Shown piece after piece: positions 56,969-64,000 of a DNA stretch of 64,000 bases; position 1 is the first letter of the stretch, and the number at the start of each line of letters is the position of its first letter. The notes beneath the pieces were generated by a model. The model saw nothing but the letters and a program-made list of their open reading frames with translations, was not told the origin of the DNA and made no database searches. This DNA is from RYN-230 sp963814645 (GTDB lineage Bacteria; Actinomycetota; Actinomycetes; Streptosporangiales; Streptosporangiaceae). The translations under genes were made by a program, and so were the position numbers. The stretch spans positions 124,001 to 188,000 of the forward strand of contig CAWFDX010000004.1 of assembly GCA_963814645.1 (NCBI GenBank), given 5' to 3'.

Positions 56969-58200
56969 ATGATCGAAGAGGGTGAGTCGGCCAGGGATCT
57001 GGCGGTTCTGGTTGTGCCGCTTGCCGGTGGTCTCACTGAGACGGGGGACCGCTATGAGCCGTACCGGCTGGCCGACGCCGACGGGGTGGCGGTGGAGGCG
57101 GTCACGGCCTACTTCCGTGACCTGTTAGCGGCGGGGCGGGCGGATTCCACGGTTCGCTCGTACGGGATGGACTTGCTGCGCTGGTTCCGGTTCCTGTGGG
57201 CCGCCGAGATCGCCTGGGACCGGGCGACTCGTGCTGAGGCTCGTGATTTTTCCCGGTGGCTGCGGGTCGCTGGCAAGCAGTCTCGTCCGCACTGGCGGGG
57301 CCGGGCCCGGGCCACCGGGGCCAGCGACGACTCGGCGGTGGGAGAGCCGTATGCGCCGTCGGTTCGTGCGCATAGCGAGACGGTGCTGCGGGCCTTCTAC
57401 GACTTTCACCAGAGTGCGGGCACCGGGCCGATCATCAATCCGTTCCCGCTGCACCGGTCCCGCGGTAGCAGGCGGCCCCATGCGCACCACAATCCGATGG
57501 AGCCCTACCGCAGCGAGCGCGCCGGGCTCTACCGGCCCCGGGTGCCCAGCCGGATCCCGCGCAGTGTGCCGGATGAGGAGTTCAACGAGATCTTCGCGGC
57601 GCTGGCGTCGCACCGGGACCGGGCGCTGGTCGCCTTCTATGTGTCCACCGGGGCGCGGGCGTCGGAGCTGCTGTCGGCCACGCTGGCGGGGGTCGATCCA
57701 GGACGGCAGCTGATCACGGTTGTGCGCAAGGGCACCCATGAGCTGCAGCAGCTGCCCGCCTCCACTGACGCGTTCGTGTGGTTGCGGCTTTATCAGGTGG
57801 AGATGGAAGAACTGATCCCCGGGGGCGCCGGCAGCCGCTGTGGTGGGCGCTCCGCCGGCAGGCGCGGCCGCTGACCTATCATGCGGCGCACCGCATGTTC
57901 GAGCGGGTCAATGAGCGGGCGGGCACGGCGGCGACGTTGCACTCGCTGCGCCACACGGCGGCCTACCGGATGGCCGAAGACCCCGCTCTGCCGCTCACCG
58001 ACGTGCAGTCTGTCCTGGGTCATGCCCAGCTCACGACCACCCAGCTTTACCTCACGCCCCGCAAGGAGGACGTGATCCGCCGGGTACTGGCCCATCACGC
58101 CGGGCAGGCCCGGCAGGCGGCCGGGCGGGCCAGGGCCGCCCCCGCCCCCGGCTACCGGCCAGAGGCCCTGGATGTCTTGTTCGGGAATGGCTCGTCGTGA
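56969..58200 (+). CDS. Tyrosine recombinase 1 (TnpA-like), frameshifted
   Basis: About 410 residues. The N-terminal SAM-like DNA-binding domain (AVEAVTAYFRDLLAAGRADS, TVRSYGMDLLRWFRFL) is followed by a catalytic domain with STGARASELL (first Arg), LHSLRHTAAYRM (His-x-x-Arg) and VLGHAQLTTTQLYL (His and nucleophile Tyr). One base is off near 57820, between EMEELIP and RRQPLWWALRRQARP. ATG 56969 is the start. The stop overlaps the GTG of recombinase 2, giving a fixed two-gene unit as in Tn554-like tnpA/tnpB. Confidence 0.85.
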
Positions 58201-60632
58201 CCGTCGTGGCGGTGACTGGCCCGGCCGTTTGGCCGCTGAGGCTCAGGAGTCAGGGGGAATCGGCACGCGCACGCTTCCCCGCCCGGCCTGAGGCTCTGTC
58301 CTGGCCGGCCACCCGGCAGGCCCGCGAGGACGCCTGGGAGCAGGTAACCAGTCCGCCGTTCGTCCTCGCAAATGACGGCACCGAGGGCAAGCGGGTCCGC
58401 GGGCTGGCCCGGCTGCTCGACTGGCTCGAGAGCCAGCCCGGCAGGACATGGCAGGACCGCTGGCAGGCCAGCGGCGTTGAGGCGGCAGGAGCCGGCTGGC
58501 GGCAACTGCCGTTGCGCTGGCTGGAGGGCCACGGCTGGCGGTCTCAATGGCTTCCGTCAGAACTGTCGGCGGCGCTGAAGGTGGCGATCTGCGCTGATCT
58601 CATCCGTCCCTCGCTGAGCTGGCTCGTGTCCGCGGCCGCCATCAAGGGAGCTCTCTCCCGCGAGCTTGCCCGGGCCCGTGACCCAGCCGGGTTCGCGCGA
58701 TTGAGGGAGCGCTGCGACGAGCACTCCGGTATTTCCGCGCGGGCACGAATGCGGACTCTGCAGCGAAGCTCCGTGATCATCGCCGTCAAGGGCGGCACCC
58801 TGACTGACATCACCGTCGGCGACGTCCTGGAATTGCTGGACGTCGAGACCCGCGTGCTGGCGGGCTGGCCGGGTGACGGCCCGGTGCTCTACCAGATACT
58901 GCATGAGCTGGGGATCCTCGATGGTCAGGCTCCGGCCCGGCTGCGGGAGCTGCGCACCGGGGGGCAGAAGGCCCCAGGCGAGCTGATTGATCGCTACCAG
59001 CTCGCATGCCGGCCTGTCCGCGACCTGCTCGTGGACTACCTGCGAGAGCGCCAGCCAGGGCTCGACTACAACAGCTTGCGGGCCCTGGCTTACTACCTGG
59101 GGAGGCTGTTCTGGAAGGACCTCGAGTCCCACCACCCGGGCATCGCCAGCCTGCACCTGCCCGCCGAGGTCGCCGCAGCCTGGCGGCAGCGGCTACTGAC
59201 CCAGCCCGGGACAATCACGACCGAGGGCGGCCACAAGAGCACCGTCTCCGTTCCGCGGGTCTCCTATGGCCAGTGCCTGACCAGCGTGCGGTCCTTCTAC
59301 CTCGACCTTTCCCAGTGGGCGATCGAGGACCCGGCCCGGTGGGCGCACTGGGTCGTGCCCTGCCCCGTCAGCCAGGACCAGATCGGCAACCGCAAGTCCG
59401 TACGGCGCCGCAAGGCCCGGATGGACGCCAGAACCCGCGAGCGGCTGCCCGTCCTTCCCGTCCTGGTCGCCGCAGCCGACCGGCGACGCAAGACAGCCGA
59501 GGTGCTCTTGCATGCCGCCCGGCAAACCGAACCCGGGGACACCTTCACCGCTGCCGGCCAGACGATGACGCGATCCCTGCTCGCCCAGAGCACGACCACG
59601 CCCAGGATCTGGGCGGTTGGGCCTCCCGGCGGAAAGCGCCGCGATCTCTGGCACGAGGAGGAGTACGCGTTCTGGGCATGGGCCGCGGTGGAAGTTCTCC
59701 GGCTCACCGGCATCCGGATCGAGGAGCTTCTGGAGATCGGTCACCACAGCCTGGTTCAGTACCGGCTGCCGACCACCGGCGAGATCGTGCCCCTGCTGCA
59801 GATTGCCCCCTCCAAGACCGACGCCGAGCGGCTCCTCGTGGTCAGCCCCGAGCTCGCCGACGTGCTGTCTTCCATCATCCGCCGGGTCCGCGAGCCATCC
59901 GGCACCGTGCCCCTGGTCCCCGCCTACGACTGGCACGAATGCATCTGGATGCCGCCAGCTCCGCTGCTATTCCAGCGCCGCTTCCGGACCGAGAACCGCG
60001 CGATCAGCCACGGCACCCTCCGCAAGATGCTCCTGACCACCCTCGCCGGCACGGGCCTGGCCGATCCCGCGGATGGCAGTCCGCTGAACTACACCCCCCA
60101 TGATTTCCGGAGGGTGTTCATCACCGACGCGATCATGAACGGGCTGCCGCCCCACATCGCCCAGATCATTGCAGGCCACCAGGACATCAACGTCACTCTC
60201 GGATACAAGGCGATCTACCCCGACGAGGCCATCCGGGCCCACCTGGCGTTCCTCGCCCGGCGGCGAGGCCTGCGACCCAGCGACGAGTACCGGGTGCCCA
60301 CCGACGCCGAATGGGACGAATTCCTCGGCCACTTCGAACGACGCAAGGTCGCCACCGGCCTCTGCGGCCGCGCCTACTCCACCCCGTGCATCCACGAAAA
60401 CGCCTGCCTGAGATGTTCGATGCACTGGCCCGACCCAGCCCAGCGGCCCCGCATCGCCGAAATCCGCGACAACCTCATCGACCGCATCGCCGAAGCCGAC
60501 CGTGAAGGCTGGCTCGGCGAAGCCGAAGGACTCAGCATCAGCCTCGCAGGCGCCAACGACAAACTCGCCCAGATCGACCGCCGCTCACCAGCCACCACCA
60601 TCGACCTGGGCATACCGTCCGAACGGCGTTGA
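58197..60632 (+). CDS. Large tyrosine recombinase 2 (TnpB-like)
   Basis: 811 residues, intact. A long N-terminal part of about 450 residues of unclear fold is followed by the phage-integrase catalytic domain: Arg near 505 (TGIRIEELLEIG), His-x-x-Arg near 635 (TPHDFRRVFITDAI), His near 660 (IIAGHQDINVTLGY) and the tyrosine near 669. A C-terminal Cys-rich patch (CGRAYSTPCIHENACLRC, near 722-740) resembles the zinc-binding tail of Tn554-type TnpB. GTG 58197 overlaps the stop of recombinase 1. Confidence 0.85.
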   Translation: MTVVAVTGPAVWPLRLRSQGESARARFPARPEALSWPATRQAREDAWEQVTSPPFVLANDGTEGKRVRGLARLLDWLESQPGRTWQDRWQASGVEAAGAGWRQLPLRWLEGHGWRSQWLPSELSAALKVAICADLIRPSLSWLVSAAAIKGALSRELARARDPAGFARLRERCDEHSGISARARMRTLQRSSVIIAVKGGTLTDITVGDVLELLDVETRVLAGWPGDGPVLYQILHELGILDGQAPARLRELRTGGQKAPGELIDRYQLACRPVRDLLVDYLRERQPGLDYNSLRALAYYLGRLFWKDLESHHPGIASLHLPAEVAAAWRQRLLTQPGTITTEGGHKSTVSVPRVSYGQCLTSVRSFYLDLSQWAIEDPARWAHWVVPCPVSQDQIGNRKSVRRRKARMDARTRERLPVLPVLVAAADRRRKTAEVLLHAARQTEPGDTFTAAGQTMTRSLLAQSTTTPRIWAVGPPGGKRRDLWHEEEYAFWAWAAVEVLRLTGIRIEELLEIGHHSLVQYRLPTTGEIVPLLQIAPSKTDAERLLVVSPELADVLSSIIRRVREPSGTVPLVPAYDWHECIWMPPAPLLFQRRFRTENRAISHGTLRKMLLTTLAGTGLADPADGSPLNYTPHDFRRVFITDAIMNGLPPHIAQIIAGHQDINVTLGYKAIYPDEAIRAHLAFLARRRGLRPSDEYRVPTDAEWDEFLGHFERRKVATGLCGRAYSTPCIHENACLRCSMHWPDPAQRPRIAEIRDNLIDRIAEADREGWLGEAEGLSISLAGANDKLAQIDRRSPATTIDLGIPSERR

Positions 60633-60784
60633 CAAGCGAGCCAGGCCACCCAAGACCAAGATCCTTAGTTCAGAGAATGCGGAGCAGGTCGGGGTTCGCG
60701 CGGCCGTACATCTGTCGTTTGATCATCTTAAAAGTTACGTGGAATCTGCTGGGGTGATGATGTTCCCTCGGTGCAACCACGGAC

Positions 60785-61859
60785 TTGGGAGACGGGTTGG
60801 GCGGCACGGTGGTGCTGAGGGAGAAGTGGCCGGTGATCGGCCGGCACGAGCAGGCGGCAACATGGCTGCAGATCTGGACCGATCTGGGGCGGGCCCCGCG
60901 GACGATCGACGCGTATGCCCGCGGGCTGGCGGAGTACCTGCTGATGTGCGAGCGGGAGGATGTCGACCCGGTCACGGCGAACCGCGCCCACGTCGCCGTC
61001 TTCGTGCGGGAACTGACGTCGCGGCCGAGCCTGCGGGGCGCGAACGTGGTGGCGATCGACTCGGGTGCCGGGCTGGCGAACGCTACGATCCAGCAGCGGC
61101 TGGTGCCGGTTCGGCTGTTCTACGACTTCCTGATGGAGGAGGGGCTGCGCGAGTCGAACCCTGTGGGCCGGGGCCGTTACACCCCGGGCGGCCGGGCGGG
61201 CGGAGCGCAGCGCGGCCTGGTCCCGCGGCTGACCAGGTTGCCGTGGATTCCCGCAGAGCAGGAATGGCTGGCTTTCCTGGAGGCGGCCAGGGCCGAGCCG
61301 CCGCGCAACCGGGTCATGCTCGCCCTGGCCTACGATTGCGCGTTGCGGCGCGAGGAGCTGTGCTCGCTGCGCACGGACGACGTCGACCCGGCGCACCGCA
61401 CGCTGCGGATCCGGGCGGAGACGACGAAGAACCGGCTGGAGCGCGTCGTGCCGTACTCGGCCCCGGCCGGGGTGCTGCTGTCGGAGTACCTCGCGCACCG
61501 GGCCTCGGTCAGCCGGGCGAGGGGGGCGTTGTTCCTGTCGGAGTCGCGGCGCAACCATGCCCAGCCGCTGAGCTTGTGGACCTGGTCGAAGGTGGTGCGG
61601 CGGATCGCGCTGGCCTCGGGCGTCGAGCGGTTCTCCACGCACACGACCCGGCACTTGTGCCTGACGGACCTGGCGAGGATGGGCTGGGAGGTGCACGCGA
61701 TCGCCGCTTTCGCCGGGCACCGTCATACTGACTCGACGCTGCGGTATACACCTGTCCGGGCGGGAGCTCGCCGGCAAGCTCAGCCAGGGCATGCAGCACA
61801 TCCACGCCCAGCGCGTCCAGGCCCTGACCTGTGGCGGCGGAGCGGAGGCGACCCGGTGA
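60785..61859 (+). CDS. Tyrosine recombinase 3 (TnpA-like), frameshifted
   Basis: About 357 residues. N-terminal SAM-like domain (APRTIDAYARGLAEYLLMCE). Catalytic residues are in ALRREELCSLRTDDVD (Arg), FSTHTTRHLCLTDLARMG (His-x-x-Arg) and FAGHRHTDSTLRYT (His and Tyr). Near 61749 one base is off; beyond it HLSGRELAGKLSQGMQHIHA continues to the TGA at 61857-61859. The start is one of TTG 60785 or GTG just downstream. The GTG of recombinase 4 overlaps the stop. The 150-bp gap to recombinase 2 has no gene. Confidence 0.82.
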
Positions 61860-64000
61860 CCGTCGTCTCCGCAGCCGACCGCACGGATTCCTCCGGCCCT
61901 TGGCAGTGGCCGGTCAACCTGGCCCGCTACGACACGGCGCCCCTGCTCCGGGCAGCGGAGCAGGACGCGATCATCGAGCTCGGGGCCGGCAACCTGCGCC
62001 GGCTGGCCCGGCGCGACCCCGCTGCCCGGGCTGGCAGCAGATCCGCCGCCTGCTGCGCCCGCTCGACGACGCTGCTGCGGCGCTGGAGGGCCCGTTGACC
62101 TCTCACCGGCACCGGGCGATGCTGGATGCGACCGCGGTGGTGCTGCTGCGGTGCGCCGAGACCGGCCGGTCTTACTGGTCGTGGGCGGACGAGGAATGGG
62201 CCGGCCTCCTGGGCCAGGACCAGCAGGGGTTCCACCAGGCCGCCCCGGGCTGGGCGGACGACGCCGTGCGCCCGTATCTGGCCGCGCATGCGTTCCTGCT
62301 CGGCGGCTTCACCGCTTTCTGCCGGCTCGGCAGCTTCAGCCGCCTCACTCTGGCCTGGCGCGTCTTCGGGCGCGACCGGGTGGACGGCGAGATCGGGCGG
62401 ATCCGCTCGGTGCTGGCCGGATGGGGCTACCGGCCCGGCCGCGACGACGACCAGCTGCTGCCGATGGTCGCCTGCCAGATGCTCCTCCTCAACCGCAGCC
62501 CGCACTTGGAGGACCTGAGCACGGAGTTGTTCGAGCGGGTCCGCCGCGAGCACCTTCTGCCCGCCGCGAGAGGCAACACGCTGCACGCCATGCAGCGGGC
62601 CGTCGCGGCACTGGGATTCTGTGATCCGCCGCAGCGGGCGGCAGGCCGTCGCGCGGCCCGGGCGGGCGGCGGCGCGCCGGAGTGGGCAGCATGGGCCGAA
62701 CGGTGGCACGGCACGTCAACGCTCACGGCCCGGGTCCGCGGCAGCGTCCGTTCCACCTTGCTCAAGGCCGGGCGGTGGCTGGAAGCCGAGCACCCCGAGG
62801 CCGCAGACCCGGCCTGCTGGACCCGGCAGACCTGCGCGGCCTGGATCGCCGCACTGGACCGGATGCAGGTCGGCGACTACGCCCAGCGCACCGCCGGCCT
62901 GCAGGGCCGCGCCGGCAAGCCGCTGGAGGCAGCGACGAAGGCGACCCAGCTCAGCGCGGTGCGGACCTTCTTCCGGGACTGCCAGGAATGGGAATGGATA
63001 CCCAGGCGGTTCGACCCGCAGCGCGCGCTGGCCACCCCGCGCAGCATCGCCGCCCTGCTCGGCCCGGACCCCCCGGTGATCGCCGACAAGATCTGGGCGA
63101 AGCTGATGTGGGCGGGCCTGAACCTGCAAGAAGACGACCTGCCCCAGCCCCGGGCCGGGACGTTCTATCCTCTTGAGCTGGTCCGCGCGGTCACGCTGGC
63201 CTGGCTGTTCTCCGGCCAGCGCAGCGACGAGATCGCCCGGCTGCGGATCGGCTGCATCCGCTGGCAGCACGAGGGCACCGAGATCACGGGTGACCCGGAC
63301 CAGGTGCTGGCCCGTGACGCGGTCTGCCTGCTGGACGTGCCGGCCCACAAGACCGGCACCGCGTTCACCAAGCCGGTCAACCCGATCCTGGGCCAGGCCC
63401 TCGACGCCTGGCAGGCCGTCCGCCCCGCCCAGCCGAAGTTCACCGACCGCCGCACCGGAGAGCTCGCCGACCTGCTGTTCGCCTTCCGGGCCCGGAAGGT
63501 CTCCACCTCCTACATCAACAACACGGTCATCCCGGTGCTCTGCCGCAAGGCGGGCGTTCCCGCCGCCGACGTCCGGGGGAACATCACCAGCCACCGGGCC
63601 CGCTCCACGATCGCCAGCCAGCTCTACAACGCCAAGGAGCCGATGACGCTGTTCGAGCTGCAGGCCTGGCTCGGCCACCGGTCGCCGCAGTCAACGCAGT
63701 TCTACGCGAAGATCAGCCCGGCCACGCTGACGCGGGCCTACGACGACGCAGGGTACTTCTCCCGCAACGTCCGCACCATCGAGGTCCTCGTCGACCGCGA
63801 CACGGCCGCCTCCGGTGCCGCCGCAGCCGGCGAGCCCTGGCAGCACTACGACCTCGGCCACGGCTACTGCACCTACACCTTCTTCGAGCAGTGCCCGCAC
63901 CGCATGGCCTGCGCAAAATGCGACTTCTACACCCCGAAGGACTCCAGCAAGGCCCAGCTCCTCGAGGCCAGGGCGAACCTGCAGAAGATGCGGGCGATGA
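61856..64000 (+). CDS. Large tyrosine recombinase 4 (TnpB-like), cut by window edge
   Basis: At least 715 residues, continuing past the right edge. Start GTG 61856. One base is off near 62030; after it LLRPLDDAAAALEGPLTSHR and GLLGQDQQGFHQAAPGW continue to the end. The catalytic domain has FSGQRSDEIARLRI (Arg), ITSHRARSTIASQLY (His-x-x-Arg) and LGHRSPQSTQFYAKI (His, Tyr). A Cys-rich patch (YCTYTFFEQCPHRMACAKC) matches that of recombinase 2 in layout. The unit parallels recombinases 1-2 and suggests two tandem Tn554-like modules. Confidence 0.82.

Overview
The window is very GC-rich and reads as an actinomycete (Actinomycetota, probably Streptosporangiales-like or a relative; the genus cannot be read from sequence alone). 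The support is a WhiB protein, two Rv1733c-family membrane proteins, DUF3040 and DUF6104-type small proteins, mycobacterial-type FdxA ferredoxins, an Sdh1-type membrane anchor, and dense gene packing with GTGA/ATGA start-stop overlaps. I see no rRNA, tRNA or CRISPR array.

Left part (about 1-16.7 kb): an accessory redox block. It holds several hemerythrin (HHE) proteins, some fused to DUF2249, a DUF2249/DUF59 gene pair, an NDH-2 NADH dehydrogenase, a Rieske ferredoxin, an Rv1733c-family protein, a broken MgtC gene, a minus-strand set (AlkA glycosylase, flavoprotein reductase, cobalamin adenosyltransferase), a 12-TM NnrS/CcoN-like protein, lipoate ligase and a CopD-domain protein.

Middle (16.7-40 kb): respiration and carbon metabolism. 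A first ctaD copy is followed by a minus-strand run sdhC-like, sdhB, AhpD-like, acnA, nuoF, nuoG. Diverging from it is a plus-strand run folE, RibD-like, gap, CBS protein, pdhA, pdhB, pdhC (E2), HHE, small TM protein, transaldolase, ferredoxin reductase, transketolase, DUF488. No SdhA, NuoE or E3 gene is in the window.

Right part (40-56 kb): a second redox block that repeats much of the first: two SufR-like Cys-containing regulators, two fdxA, DUF59 and NnrS-like genes in a full and a truncated copy, a second DUF2249/DUF59 pair, a second CopD, a second DUF6104, a second and intact ctaD, plus moeA, a TehA-like transporter and WhiB. The far right (56.9-64 kb) carries four tyrosine recombinases in two overlapping pairs, the last running off the edge.

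Two themes tie the window together. First, many redox genes are preceded by short AT-rich islands with inverted repeats; three of these are the same TCTAG-N6-CTAGA. Together with FdxA, Rv1733c-type, CBS and hemerythrin genes this looks like a hypoxia / nitric-oxide response island, and the two Fe-S-type regulators are the obvious candidate controllers (inference). Second, about 30 single-base frameshifts break otherwise well-conserved genes. Most look like consensus errors, so product calls for frameshifted genes assume the frame can be repaired; the coordinates given span the whole broken gene.
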